Assembly: GCF_042477335.2 (NCBI RefSeq)
Contig: NC_091245.1
Span: 87,644,501 to 87,708,500, forward strand
Length of the DNA stretch: 64,000 nt
Source: Ovis canadensis
Taxonomy: Eukaryota; Chordata; Mammalia; Artiodactyla; Bovidae
Direction of reading: 5' to 3'
Shown: one piece after another, positions 33,580-47,700 of the stretch
Numbering within the stretch: the first letter of the stretch is position 1
How the letters are laid out: every line of letters starts with the position of its first letter
Notes under the pieces: generated by a model
What the model was told of the DNA's origin: nothing
What the model saw: only the letters and a program-made list of their open reading frames with translations
Databases searched by the model: none
Translations under genes and position numbers: made by a program

Positions 33580-33841
33580 TGGAGAAGGCAATGGCACCCC
33601 ACTCCAGTACTCCTGCCTGGAAAATCCCATGGATGGAGGAGCCTGGTGCGCTGCAGTCCATGGGGTCTCAAATAGTCGGACACGACTTCACTTTCACTTT
33701 CACTTTCACTCTCATGCACTGGAGAAGGAAATGGCAACCCAGTCCAGTGTTCTTGCCTGGAGAGTCCCAGGGTTGGGGGAGCCTGGTGGGCTGCCGTCTC
33801 TGGAGCTGCACAGAGTCGGACACGACTGAAGTGACTTAGCA
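33580..33841 (+). mobile_element. BOV-A2 (dimeric) SINE, unit 2
   Basis: Duplicate of 14689-14950 with the same target duplications, apparently identical in sequence. Confidence 0.9.
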
Positions 33842-34053
33842 GTGATAATGAAGACAGTTGCAAATAAAGGTTGAACACATTAGTTTAAATGTGAAATATT
33901 TCTTCTTAATAGCATTTCTTGTTTTCCATACTGTTCATCGTAAACTTGGCTCCTTTTGTAAATTCTTGGAATCCTAGTTTGCATTTTGTTATTCAAAATG
34001 TTATAAGCAAGTGGAAAATTTTTGTCTCATATGTAATTGGTCAGTATCTTGTC

Positions 34054-34714
34054 TGTCAGGAAGCATTTAACAGGAGGCTTCCTGTGTGCTGTTTTGGGTC
34101 TGTCATGAATCTTCTAACCCTTATTAATTCTTGAATATTCAGGAATTAAGTGGAGCAGGAATCTACTCCTGGGGGCTGAAGTATGCATGCATTTCCATGC
34201 AGTGATAAGCAACTATTTACGACCCTCTTCCTTTTTATGAACCATATGGTAAAAGTGATTATTTACAACCTTCTCTCTTTCATATGGATGACCTCATGTT
34301 TCCTTGATAACTTGTAAGTTTTGATTTTATCTCTGCTGAAAAGAGCTGCCTTGTAAGACAGTATAAATATTCACACAATGTTGAGTAAAACACCTCTGCT
34401 CCATCAGAGCTTTGGTCCCCATGTCTTGCTTTCTCTCCCCACCCTTGTCTCTCACCCTCTCTCTCTCCCTCTCTCTCTATCTTTTTCAGGCTGATACCCT
34501 GGAGCGCAGAGGCCCTCTGGGTTCACTTTCCTGCCTGGGCTTCCTCCCCCGCCTCGAGAGGGCGCCTGAGGCCTTCATGAACAGAGCAAGCCCCGTGGAA
34601 GGGTTTTTTGGCTTTCTGCATAAACCAAGGAATATCAGCCTCTTTCTCTCTCCTGTACTTTCTTATCGGTCGACTCTGAACCACCAGGTTCCGGTCCATT
34701 AAAGGACCTCAACA
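34054..34714 (+). mobile_element. Class II ERV solo LTR, unit 2 intergenic
   Basis: Duplicate of 15163-15824. It lies about 4.0 kb upstream of copy 3 in the same orientation. Confidence 0.75.
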
Positions 34715-36594
34715 TTTGTCAATGGTTATTACTATTGTCTTTTTTTAAGATAAAAAAATGTTCTCTATAACCTAAAATTACACAGACAACACTTACAAAC
34801 TCAAAAAAAAAATTAGCAAGATGAAGACACATTTAGATTCTACTGTTTGTATTTATGATACTATTAAGCTTGTGTTCTGAGGCTATTTCATACAGAAACA
34901 CTGTTAATTCACTGAGAATTCAGAAGGTCAGAGGTAGAGCTGGAGGGAATTATGGAAGACCGCACAGAAGAAAGACCACAGGCTAGACTTCTCAACTGGA
35001 TACTGGACACTGTAAGTTTCGATGTCTTGCACAGTGTCCTCTAAAATATTAGAACCTGTCAACATTTACAGTCAAGAGAGAGAGCACATGTAAATCCAGA
35101 AGACGACCACACTGACACTGAATATCAACGAGGCAACCACTGGCTGCATCAGGCCCTTCAGCCCCTCCTCCAGTTTCCTGAGTCCCCCTGCCCCTTACCC
35201 ACTACTGCCTTCCACACACCCACTGTCCCCGCCGGTGGGACCCCTGAATCTGGAGGCCGAGTCTGAGAGCCTGCTCAGCCAGCCCTCCTCCTCCTCTTGC
35301 AGAACTGACCTCTTCCCCTGACCCCATCCTCCTGATGGGCTGCCTGTGCTCGGGGCCCATCCCTGTGTCCCCAGTTCCTTGTCCCAGCAGGCACCGCCTT
35401 TTCTCCTGCCTTCAGCCTCCCTCCCTCTCAGTGCCCCTTGGGGTTTGAACACTGAAAATCTCTTCCATACTTAAAAATTCCTCCCTGTATTTCCCAGAAG
35501 ACTTCCAGCCTTCATTACCCAGGATGGTCTTACTTATGGTGCTGCTATATGTCAGGATCATAGTGATTGTTTCTTCATAAAGGAAAACGATACATGGATG
35601 AATTAGATTGCATTATGTGTTACAGCATCTGCTTTACCTATTTTAAACATTCCTATTGTGCTTAATGTAGCTTTGGAAAATCATTTTCTCAGTGAAATCT
35701 AGTGGTGTTTCTGTCAGCTCAAGATGTAGAAAGGTGAGAATTGTAATTCCTCATTATGTTATGAAATGTGTAACTATTGTGAAGGTCAGCACGTTTGGTG
35801 ACCATAGTCACCATTGCTTCCCTGTGGGCAAAAGGACAAGAGAATCCACTTGACCCTGAGCCACGTCCTGAGTCTGGACCCAGAACTGAGCCATGAGGAC
35901 AGGCAAGGAGGGAATGGCTGGGACCATCCATAGAGGGACTGAGCTCTGCTGGTCTCTGCTGACACACTCTGTCTGCTTCCAAAGTTAGCAGAGATGTGCA
36001 AACTCTAAGTCTGTGATTTAACAGGGATTTGAGAAGGAAATGGCAACCCACTCCAATATTGTTGCGTGGAGAATCCCAGGGACGGAGGAGCCTGGTGGGC
36101 TGCCGTGTATGGGGTCGCACAGAGTCGGACTCGACTGAAGCTACTTAGCAGCAGCAACAGCAGAAACAGTCTGTCTTCCAAGCCCCACTCCATACTATCC
36201 CATGGTGATTTGAATCTTCTTGGAACAATGGTTCATGCCTTTCTATCCTACAAAGTGTGCTGTGCTGTGCTGTGCTTAGTCATGTTCGAGTCTTTGGGAC
36301 CCCATGGACCGTAGTCCGCCAGGCTTCTCTGTCCTTGAGATTTCCCAGGCAAGAATATTAGAGTGGGTTGCCATTTCCTCCTCTAGGGGATCTTCCAAAC
36401 CCAGGGATCGAAACCATGGCTCCTGAGTCTCCTTCACTGGCAGGCATATTCTTTACCACTGAGCCACTTGGGAAGCTCTGTTTTTAAACATCTATTTTTG
36501 TAGTATACCAACTTTGCGTTTTTGGAGAAAGGCATGGCAATCCACTGCAGTATTCTTGCCTGGAGTATCCCATGGAAAGAGCGCCTGATGGGCT

Positions 36595-37072
36595 TGTTGC
36601 AGGAAAGGGGACCCCTTCCAGGGCCTGTAACTGGGCTCTTGTCTAACTCTCGGAAAAGAATTGTCTGAGGAGACACGTGCTGACAAAGCAAGAGATTTGA
36701 TTGGGAAAGGGCACCCGGGTGGAGAGCAGTAGTAAGGGAACCCAGGAGAACAGCTCTGCCGTGTGGCTCGCAGTCTTGGGTTCTATGGTGATGGGATTAG
36801 TTTCTGGGTGGTCTTTGGCCAATCATTCTAATTCAGTCTTTCCTGGTGGCGCACGAATCGCTCAGCCAAGATGGATGTGAGCGAGAGGGATTCTGGGAAC
36901 TGGACAGACACGCAGTGTCTCCTTTTGACCTTTCCTGAACTCTTCCAGTTGGTGGTGGCTTATTAGTTCCGTATTCCTTATCAGGATCTCCTGTCATAAA
37001 ACACCTCATGCAGCTGGTTACTATGGTGCCTGGCCAGGGTGGGCAGTTTCAATCAGCGTGCTTCGCCTAACA
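36595..37072 (-). mobile_element. Class I (ERV1-type) solo LTR inside a SINE, unit 2
   Basis: Duplicate of 17714-18191, within the SINE halves 36533-36594 and 37073-37139, with GGCT duplications at 36591-36594 and 37073-37076. Confidence 0.8.
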
Positions 37073-37448
37073 GGCTTATAGTCCATGGGGTTGCAAAGAG
37101 CCAGACAGGACGAAGCAACTTAGCGCATAACACATAGCACAGCTTTGTGTTTTAACTTATAAAATGTGTTTGTTTTTCAAAGTTCCTCTCATTTGTTTCC
37201 TACATCCACTACTTTGTAATATCCTTTCAACAAACAAAAGAAATCATAGCCTACCCAATGTCCTATTCTGCTAATTTTGAAATAACCTTCTTCCTCAAAG
37301 AGGAAAGTTGGCAGGTAGGACATTGTCCTCGTGTAGTTTGTACTGCAAGTCACAGATCACAGAGTAACTTCAAAGGACACCGAGCCCACACACTGCTATA
37401 TATAAGACAGATAATCGACAAGGACATAGCATACAGTACAGGAGCTCT

Positions 37449-37656
37449 GGGCGTCCCTATGGCTCAGATGGTAAAGAATCTGCCTGCAATGCAGGAGACC
37501 TGGGTTTGATCCCTGGGTTGGGAAGATCCCCTGGAGGAGGGCATGGCAACCCACTCTAACAATCTTGCCTGGAGAATCCCCATGGACAGAGGAGCCTGGT
37601 GGGCTGCATATAGTCCATGGGGTCACAAAGAGTCAGACACAACTGAGCGACTGAGC
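37449..37656 (+). mobile_element. Bov-tA-type SINE inserted in an L1 3' end, unit 2/3 border
   Basis: Duplicate of 18567-18777. Confidence 0.8.
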
Positions 37657-38576
37657 AAAGCACAGGGAACCCCACTCAGCGGTCTGTGATAGCCTAGAGA
37701 AGAGAATCTGAAAAAGGATGAACATATGTTTATGTATAATTGAATCACTTAGTTGTACACCTAAAATAAACCAGGATTATAAATCAAATATACTTCAATA
37801 AAATATTTTTTAACAGCAAGCACAGATCACTCTCTTGAAATCACCTTGGGTCATATGTGTTATATGCTAACATATAACATATCCCAGGGTGAGGGCTGGG
37901 ACTGCGGATCTAGGCAGCCAAGGGTGTCTGGGTCACTCTGACTCTGGTCCTGTGTGGAGCCATCCAGGCTGTCACCCTTCTCTGGACACCCTCTGGAGCC
38001 ACCCACTCAGAGCACAGGTCTTCTCCCCTGGGTCACATTCCCACCACACTACCCCTCACTGTCCCATCAATGTGAGAGACATGGAGCTGTCTGGCAGGAC
38101 ATCTCTGGAGCTGCACCTGGGTACTCTCTCTGCTGTGCAGGAATATGGATTTAGATTCACAAGTGAGGCCATAAACTACTTGATTAATTTATGTTATATC
38201 TTTATTTTCAGGCTCATGAGGAGGGCAGGGCCCTCCAGAATCCCTGAGAGGAAGACATGGAGGGCACATTTCCTTTCTCTGCCTCCTATCTACTCTTCCT
38301 GTTGCACTGATACTCGTTTCTGGAAGACTGTAGCTATCATGGATTGTAAATCATGGGGGAGCGTTAGGATTGCCTGGGGTTTTCATCTTCCTGTAACCCG
38401 GGCTGATTTAACGTTATGATTCAGGCTTGTTTCCCAAGGGCACTGGCAACTCCCCCGGTTAGCTGACGTCTCTCTGGGGTCGGGAACCAGGGAAGCCCGA
38501 CCTCGGCGGCCTTTGATCTCTAGGTGCCCAGAGATTGGCTTCCATAGGAATCTGCTGAGAGAGAGACAAGAGTAGA

Positions 38577-38732
38577 CCCTGCTCTGCCGGCCAGGGGCTG
38601 AGTCAGGGGCTGGGCTGGGGGCGGGGCCGAGAAGAGGGGCGGGTGCTTCCGGGCCCCGCTTTCTCGCGGATTCAGAAGTTTCAAGCCGACCTGCGCTGGA
38701 GCTTTTGCACTTTGAGCGTCATAACCTGCACC
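38577..38732 (+). promoter_or_regulatory. GSTM copy 3 proximal promoter and 5' UTR
   Basis: Same layout as copies 1 and 2: GCTGAGTCA at 38597-38605 followed by a GGGGGCGGGGCC box near 38617-38628. The ARE/AP-1-like site is unchanged. Confidence 0.6.
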
Positions 38733-41700
38733 ATGCCCATGATTCTGGGTTACTGGGACATCCGCGGGGTGAGTGGGGGTCCCCCAGGGCGGGAAAGGTG
38801 GAGGTGGGTGGGGAAGTGCAGCGCCCTCCTGGGAAAATGCTGCAAAGCTGAGGCCGGTTCAAACCAGAAACTTCCACAGGACTTGCTGCTGCGAAGCCCC
38901 TGTCCCCTCAGCCCGATCATCTTCTCTGGGTGCTGGCATGTGTGTGTGTGGCGTGGGTGGGCTGGTGCAGGTGACGGTGCTGAGGGAGTGGGAGGTGTGG
39001 AAGTGACCTGGAAGAGTGAGAGTTCTGCAGTCAAGACTGACGTCTGCCCTCTGTCCCACCATCTCTCGCAGCTGGCCCATGCCATCCGCCTTCTCCTGGA
39101 GTACACAGACACAAACTATGAGGAGAGACAGTACTCGATGGGAGATGGTAATGAAATCCTTTTTCTGTTGTAACTTCTGCTCAACTCATGCTGATTTGTT
39201 GCCAAGCAACCCATGTTCTGCCTTTGTTGCTCCCATCCCTTAAACTCCACCAGCTGGAAAAGGGACCTGCCTCTTGCCAAACCCTTTGTGGGTGCAGCTG
39301 TCCTCCAAAGCAGGCCATGAGAGCCCCTGTGGCAGCCTTGGGCTCCATTTAGTGCTTGCATTAGCTCTCTGTAAGCCTCAACTCAGGAAGGCTCCAAATC
39401 CTTCTATGTGTCTTTCCCCCAAAGCTCCATGTGAGATTAGAATCCAGTTCAGAATCCATATCCATCAGTTCAGGGGGTCTTGCCTCTGACTCCTTGGTAG
39501 GCCCCCCGGGAAGGAGGGTTGGATTTGTGGGAGATTGTTTCACTGCATCTTCGTTTTCTCAGCTCCTGACTATGACAGAAGCCAGTGGCTGAATGAAAAA
39601 TTCAAGCTGGGCCTGGACTTCCCCAATGTAGGTGCAGGGGCTGAGGTGCTGGGAGGGGGAGTGGACAGTGTCTCCATCCATCTCCTTTCCTGGCTTAGAG
39701 GTTTCAGGAAGAGGTGCCTTCTGCTCTTGTCTCTCAGCTTCCTGGTTCTCTCCTCTGCCCTTCAGTGATACTCTGTCCCAGCTCATCCCTCCATTTTGCA
39801 GCATATTATTTAGTGCCTACCATGGGACAGGCTCTGTGCCTACCATGGGACAGGCTCTGTGAAAGCCAGGTTTCATTTCTGCCCTTGGTCAATGGAAGGG
39901 GGTACAGGGGAGTCTGGTGGCGCAAATAACCAGACCCTGTTGTTCTTCCAGCTGCCCTACTTAATCGATGGGACTCACAAGCTCACCCAGAGCAATGCCA
40001 TCCTTCGGTACATCGCTCGCAAGCACAACATGTGTGAGTAGGGCTGGAGTTGGGGTTAGGGACACCGGTGGCCATGCCCTGGGTTGGGCTGGAATGGGAT
40101 GTTGAGAGTGAGTCTCTGTTGTGTGGCCACAGGTGGGGAGACAGAGGAGGAGATGATTCGTGTGGACATTTTGGAGAACCAGGTTATGGATGTCCACTTG
40201 GCCATGGCCAGGATCTGCTACAGCCCCGACTTTGTGAGTCCTTCCCACTGAGGTGGAGAGGGTGCTTGTCAGGGTCTCATCTAGTGGTCTTTTAGATTTT
40301 GATCTTCTTGGAGCTAGTAATCCACCAAGACATTTCCTTGGAAACTCTTACTCAGTTCCCTCTAATCTTAAGAGGAGTCCAGCTTCCGTTGAATAGAAAT
40401 TCAATTCATAAACAGAATGTTTTCCTCCTTACTACATAGCCTCCTTCTTGGCATCTCAGGGATCAGGACATGTGTCCAGTGGGCAGCTCAGGCTTAGACT
40501 TTATTCCTCTCCCTCCTTCCTTTTGGCTTCCAGTTCTCTCCAGCTGTCCAGAAACTGCCCAGGTGTCCACACCATTCTAGTCTCCTACACTGGAACATAG
40601 GACTTCTTTCCTAGTCATTTTAGTGTTGATCAGCCTGAGGTCTGAGGCCCAAGCTCCGCCAGGTCTCACAGCACTGCTGGTCTGACCCAGGGCAAGTGTC
40701 TGGAGCTGAGTGGTAACAGGTCCAGGAACAGTGTGTTCTGCCCTTTGCCTTCCCATTGCTTCTCACAGATGGGAGATGGTTCCCATAGGAGTCTAGTGAA
40801 CACAGGTGGGTTGAATAGCCCCTGGGCCCTGACTCATGTACAGTCAAGGGACATGAGTGGTCCCCTGACAGCTGGGATCAGATACAGCCCTGGGAGGACT
40901 GCTCTCTGCGGGGGGGTCTGTGTGTGAGGGTGGTGACAACTGTTTTGTGTCTCAGGAGAAACTGAAGCCCGGTTTCTTGAAGGAGATCCCTGAAAAGATC
41001 AAGCTGTTCTCAGAGTTTCTGGGGAAGAGGCCTTGGTTTGCAGGGGACAAGGTAAGTTGGCCGGCTGTGGGGGCGGGATAGCTGTCATTTTTCCCAGGTT
41101 CAGAGTTCAGTGTGCATTCATGCTTTGTCTTCCTGCAGCTCACCTATGTGGATTTCTTGGTTTACGACGTCCTTGACATGCACCGCATATTTGAGCCCAA
41201 GTGCCTGGACGCGTTCCCAAACCTGAAAGACTTCATCTCTCGTTTTGAGGTGATTCCCGTGAACCTCTTGTATTTACATCTTTCTTCTCTTTCTTATTTT
41301 CCCTGATTTCGTAGTTGGAACTACAATGAAGAATAGCATTTATGGAGAACTTGGTTTATGCCAGAATCTCTGCTCAGCAGCTCATATATGTTGTGTCAAA
41401 TTTAATGTTTATATAACATTGCTATATGGTAGAAGAATTATCCTCTGCATTTTACAGGAAAGGGGTCAACCTGAAAGAACAAGTAGTTTCTGCAGGTCAC
41501 AGAACCAGAACAGGCTGTGCTGGGCTCCCAGGCAGAGTGTCTGACTTCCATGGGCAGCATCAGTGGCTCCTCATTTCCTGTAGGAAAAAGAAACCTCAGG
41601 TCCCTTTCATGACTGTGTTGACAGCTCTGAAAAGTGTGGAGGAAGCAGAACCTTCAGGAGATGGTATGAAGCTGGCATTAGTAGAGCGAGACACAGTAGA

Positions 41701-44700
41701 ATTGATATCAAGTAGTAAAAACACAGACAATATTTTCCCCTAATCTCTAAAGGGCTCTGCAGCAATTGAGCCCCCACCTGATTTTCTGAGATTCTCAGGG
41801 CTGTAGTTGGTGTTGGGATTTGGGTGCATACAGAGGTGTCCTGTGCAAGGATTTTATCTTGACACATCTTATGGTGGGCAGTTCCTTCACTCCTCATCTC
41901 CTGTCCATTCTTCCTTCATGTTAACTCCAGATTCCATCTCAGAGATACGATAGTGCATTCATTTTAAGTCACATTCACTGATCTGATCCTCTCCCCTGTA
42001 TGAGACACTGTGTCAGGCACAAGGGGGATACAGAAGTCATGCAGTCCTGGTGCCCAGCCTCTTGGGCTCAGCGCAGCTGGAGAACTACAGGGACCCTAAG
42101 CTGTGTGGTATGGGTGGAGCCACCTTGATTCTGGAGGAGCACAGCCTGACCTCACCTCTCAGCTCATCATTGTCACCCTCAGTCAACTAATATGAGAGCA
42201 AAGAAGTCTGCTTTGTGATGGATTTGGGAATTTGATGCTTTAGCCGTAAAGGCTTTCAGCCTTCAATCTGTTTAGTACTCTCACTCCTCACCATGAAATC
42301 TGCTTTCTCAGCTAGTTCTCATCCACTCTGGTTTTGGTCCCAACTCTGGTTTTGGTCCAAGACATGTTGCCTTGAGAATTTTGCAAGAGCTGGGATTACT
42401 GCCCAGCAGAGAGGATGAGGACAGATGTGGCTGTAGTGTGTGGCCTGTTGGACCCTGCGCTGTTGGGAACAGGCAGCCCTAGATCTTGGAGTCCTCGGAA
42501 CTCTTGGGCATTGTCTGTCTTGGGAAGGTGGTGCAGGTGCCTGAGTGCTGCTGCCTGATTGGCTGCAGCGGGACTGGGGATGAGGTAGGTTGGGGCCCAG
42601 TGAGAGTAGGCTGAGGTCCATGCCACGCAATTGGTCTGTGTCCTTTCAGTGGAATAATTAGAGTGTGGCCTGGGCTAGTCTTGGTGCTCCACACCCTCCT
42701 ATCATGTTTCATCCATATTTTGCTGAGTCATTGGGTGAGATGTGGTTCTGCAGGTTGCTTGGGCACTTTCTGAGTGCCTTTGTTTTGCTAGGGGCCCTTC
42801 TGTCTATTTGCTAGGGGCCACTTCAGTATTCTACCTTGAGAACCCCATGAACAGTATAAAAAGGCAAAATGATAGGATACTGAAAGAGGAACTCCCTAGG
42901 TCAGTAGGTACCCAATATGCTACTGGAGATCAGTGGAGAAATAACTGTAGAAAGAATGAAGGGATAGAGCCAAAGCAAAACCAATACCCAGCTGTGGAGG
43001 TGACTGGTGATAGAAGCAAAGGTCCGAGGCTGTAAAGAGCAATATTGCATAGGAACCTGGAATGTCAGGTCCATGAATCAAGGCAAATTGGAAGTGGTCA
43101 AACAAGAGATGGCAAGAGTGAACGTCGACATTCTAGGAATCAGCAAACTAAAATGGACTGGAATGGGTGAATTTAACTCAGATGACCATTATATCTACTA
43201 CTGTGGGCAGGAATCCCTTAGAAGAAATGGAGTAGCCATCATGGTCAACGAAAGAGTCTGAAATGCAGTGCTTGGATGGAATCTCAAAAATGACAGAATG
43301 ATCTCTGTTCATTTCCAAGGCAAACCATTCAATATCACGGTAATCCAAGTCTATGCCCCAACCAGTAACGCTGAAGAAGCTGAAGTTGAACGGTTCTATG
43401 AAGACCTACAAGACCTTTTAGAACTAACACCCCAAAAAGATGTCCTTTTCATTATAGGGGACTGGAATGCAAAAGTAGGAAGTCAAGAAACACCTGGAGT
43501 AACAGGCAAATTTGGCCTTGGAATGAGGAATGAAGCAGGGCAAAGATAATAGAGTTTTGCCAAGAAAATGCACTGGTCATAGCAAACACCCTCTTCCAAC
43601 AACGCAAGAGAAGACTCTACACATGGACATCACCAGATGGTCAACACCAAAATCAGATTGATTATATTCTTCGCAGCCAAAGATGGAGAAGCTCTATACA
43701 GTCAACAAAAACAAGACCAGGAGCTGACTGTGGCTCAGATCATGAACTCATTACCAAATTTGGACTCAAATTGAAAAAAGTAGGGAAAACCGCCAGACCA
43801 TTCAGGTATGACCTAAATCAAATCACTTAGGATTATACAGTGGAAGTGAGAAATAGATTTAAGGGCCTAGATCTGATAGATAGAGTGCCTGATGAACTAT
43901 GGAATGAGGTTCATGACATTGTACAAGAGACAGGGATCAAGACCATCCCCATGGAAAAGAAATGCAAAAAAGCAAAATGGCTGTCTGGGGAGGCCTTACA
44001 AATAGCTGTGAAAAGAAGAGAGGTGAAAAGCAAAGGAGAAAAGGAAAGATATAAGCATCTGAATGCAGAATTCCAAAGAATAGCAAGAAGAGATAAGAAA
44101 GCCTTCTTGAGTGATCAATGCAAAGAAATAGAGGAAAAGAACAGAATGGGAAAGACTAGAGATCTCGTCAAGAAAATTAGAGACACCAAGGGAACATTTC
44201 ATGCAAAGATGGGCTCGATAAAGGACAGAAATGGTCTGGACCTAACAGAAGCAGAAGATATTAAGAAGAGATGGCAAGAATATACAGAAGAACTGTACAA
44301 AAAAGACCTTCACGACCCAGATAATCACGATGGTGTGATCACTAATCTAGAGCCAGACATCCTGGAATGTGAAGTCAAGTGGGCCTTAGAAAGCATCACT
44401 ATGAACAAAGCTAGTGAAGGTGATGGCATTCCAGTTGAGCTATTTCAAATCCTGAAAGATGATGCTGTGAAAGTGCTGCACTCAATATGCCAGCACATTT
44501 AGAAAACTCAGCAGTGGCCACAGGACTGGAAAAGGTTAGTTTTCATCCCAGTCCCAAAAAAGGCAATGCCAAAGAATGCTCAAACTACCGCACAGTTGCA
44601 CTCATCTCACATGCTAGTAAAGTAATGCTCAAAATTCTCCAAGCCAGGCTTCAGCAATATGTGAACCATGAACTTCCTGATGTTCAAGCTGGTTTTAGAA

Positions 44701-47700
44701 AAGGCAGAGGAACCAGAGATCAAATTGTCAACATCCACTGGATCATGGAAAAAGCAAGAGAGTTCCAGAAAAACATCTATTTCTGCTTTATTGACTATGC
44801 CAAAGCCTTTGACTGTGTGGATCACAATAAACTGGAAAATTCTGAGAGAGATGGGAATACCAGACCACCTGACCTGCCTCTTGAGAAATCTGTATGCAGG
44901 TCAGGAAGCAACAGTTAGAACTGGACATGAAACAACAGACTGGTTCCAAATAGGAAAAGGAGTGCGTCAAGGCTGTATGTTGTCACCCTGCTTATTTAAC
45001 TTCTATGCAGAGTACATCATGAGAAACGCTGTGCTGGAAGAAGCACAAGCTGGAATCAAGATTGCCAGGAGAAATATCAATAACCTCAGATATGCAGATA
45101 ACACCACCATTATGGCAGATAGTGAAGAGGAAATAAAGAGCCTCTTGATGAAAGTGAAAGAGGAGAGTGAAAGAGGAGAGTGAAACAGTTGGCTTAAAGC
45201 TCAACATACAGAAAACTAAGATCATGGAATCTGGTCCCATCACTTCATGGGAAATAGATGGGGAAACAGTGGAAACAGTGTCAGTCTTTACTTTTTTGGG
45301 CTCCAAAATCACTGCAGATGGTGACTGCAGCCTTGAAATTAAAAGACGCTTACTCCTTGGAAGGAAAGCTATGATCAACCTAGATAGCATATTCAAAAGC
45401 AGAGACATTACTTTGCCGACTAAGGTCCATCTAGTCAAGGCTACGGTTTTTCCAGTGGTCATGTATGGATGTGAGAGTTGGACTGTGAAGAATGCTGAGC
45501 ACCGAAGAATTGATGCCTTTGAACTGTGGTGTTGGAGAAGGCTCTTGAGAGTCCCTTGGACTGCAAGGAGATCCTAGCAGTCCATTCTGAAGGAGATCAG
45601 CCCTGGGATTTCTTTGGAAGGAATGATGCTAAAGCTGAAACTCCAGTACTTTGGCCACCTCATGCGAAGAGTTGACTCATTGGAAAAGACTCTGATGCTG
45701 GGAGGGATTGGGGGCAGGAGGAGAAGGGGACAACAGAGGATGAGATGGCTGGATGGCATCACTGACTCGATGGACGTGAGTCCGAGTGAACTCCAGGAGT
45801 TGGTGATGGACAGGGAGGCCTGGCGTGCTGCGATTCATGGGGTCACAAAGAGTCGGACACGACTGAGCGACTGAACTGAACTGAAGAGCAGCAAGTTTAA
45901 GTTTTATTTGGGGACCTTACTGAGGACTGTAGCCCAAGAGACAGCCTCTCCGAGAGCTTTGAAGATGTAGGGTAGGAGACAGTAGGTATATAAACTTTTG
46001 ACTGGGAAATACATGTAGCCAAGCATGCATCTTGATAAAAGATTAGTGCTAATCATCGAAACACCAACATCTCAAGTTAATGATCTTAGTGCTTTTCTAT
46101 GTGTAGGAAGATGCATGAATCTTAGGTCACTGTAATTCTTAGCTTGGGATGCATCCTAACTCTCTATAGGACCCAAGTCCAAATCAAAGAATGTTTAATC
46201 CTGGTTTTCTCCATCCTGAGCTCTCTTCAGGGTACAGTGTGAGTGACTGCAGTTGCTGGCAGCTCACCCCTTTCTATAACCAGTAATGAAGGAAAATCTT
46301 CAGGCTTTTTACTCCTCATGGAAAGAACAAGATTTGTATTCATTCTTTTTTTTCATAGATTTTTAAAAATATGTATTTATTTTTGTCTCAGCTGGGGTCT
46401 TCGTTCCTGGGCACAGGTTTCTCTAGTTGCAGCTAGCTGGGGCTAATCTCTAGTGTGGTCATCTGGCTTCTCTTGTCATGGAGCATGGGCTCTAGGCGTG
46501 CAGACTTAAGTAGTTGCTGCTCTGGCTAGCGCCCAGGCTCAGCAGTTGTGGTTCATGGGCCCAGTTGCACTGGGGCATGTTGAAACTTCCCAGTCCAGGG
46601 TCAAACCCACGTCCCCTGCATTGGCAGGAAGATTTTCAACCACTGGACCACTAGGTAAGTCCTTGCATTCATTTTTGACAAACCCTTAAAGAGGCTGTTA
46701 AGTATATTGTGGGAGAAGGCAATGGCACCCCACTCCAGTACTCATGGACGGAGGAGCCGGGTGGGCTGCAGTTCGTGGGGTGGTGAAGAGTCGGACACGA
46801 CTGAGCGACTTCACTTTCACTTTTCACTTTCATGCATTGGAGAAGGAAATGGCAACCCACTCCAGTGTTCTTGCCTGGAGAATCCCAGGGAAGGGGGAGC
46901 CTGGTGGGCTGCCGTCTGTGGGGTCACACAAAGTTGGACACGACTGAAGTGACTTTGCAGTAGCAGCAGCAGCAGCAAGTATATTGTGAGTGAAAAAGCC
47001 TTTCCAACCATTTGAGTTTAAAGAGGCCTCTTTGTTATTTCTTCCCTTTGGTGTCAGGTTCTACCTTATTAAGTTAATCCTGCTTAGTCTCAGGTCATTG
47101 TGAGCTGTATTTACATTTCTGATATGTGGAAATTTTTAAAAAACATCTATTTGCTTGACTGCATAGTGTGTTACTTGCGTCATGCAGGATCTTTCATTGT
47201 GGTACTCGGGCTTTTTCCAGCTGTGGTGTGCAGGCTCTAGAGCTCATGGGCTTAGTGGTTGTGATGTGAGAGCTTCATTGCCCCAGGGCATGTGGGATCT
47301 TAGTTCCTGGACCAGCAATTGAACCTGAGTCTCTGCTTTGGAAGGCAGATTCCTAACCACTAAACCACCAGGGAAGTCCCTTGATATGTGGAAATTTGCA
47401 AGACAAACACAGTTGCTTTTAATTCTCTGAAGAACTGGCCTGCCACCCAATTGATGTCAAAAGATTTCCCAACTATGTTTTCTTTCATTTGCTTTTTTAT
47501 ATCAGTAGGAAAATTTCCAACTAAACTGGAAATCAAAAGAGTGATGTATTCTAGAACTATAGGGATCAATGTATCATGTCTTCAAATGTTTGTAGAAGGC
47601 CATCTTTCTGAGTGCACAAGTCAAACTCAGGCCAATTCATTGTAGGAACAAAGATAAAACCAGCCAAACAAACCAACCTCCCAGACCAAACTCCATTATT

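Larger units (their letters stand above)
18738..37619 (+). repeat. Tandem segmental duplication, unit 2
   Basis: 18882 bp unit carrying GSTM copy 2. It shares all intergenic SINE and LTR insertions with unit 1 at the same relative positions, so the duplication happened after those insertions. By eye, divergence from unit 1 is a few percent in most places, and much lower at 32450-34505. Confidence 0.9.
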
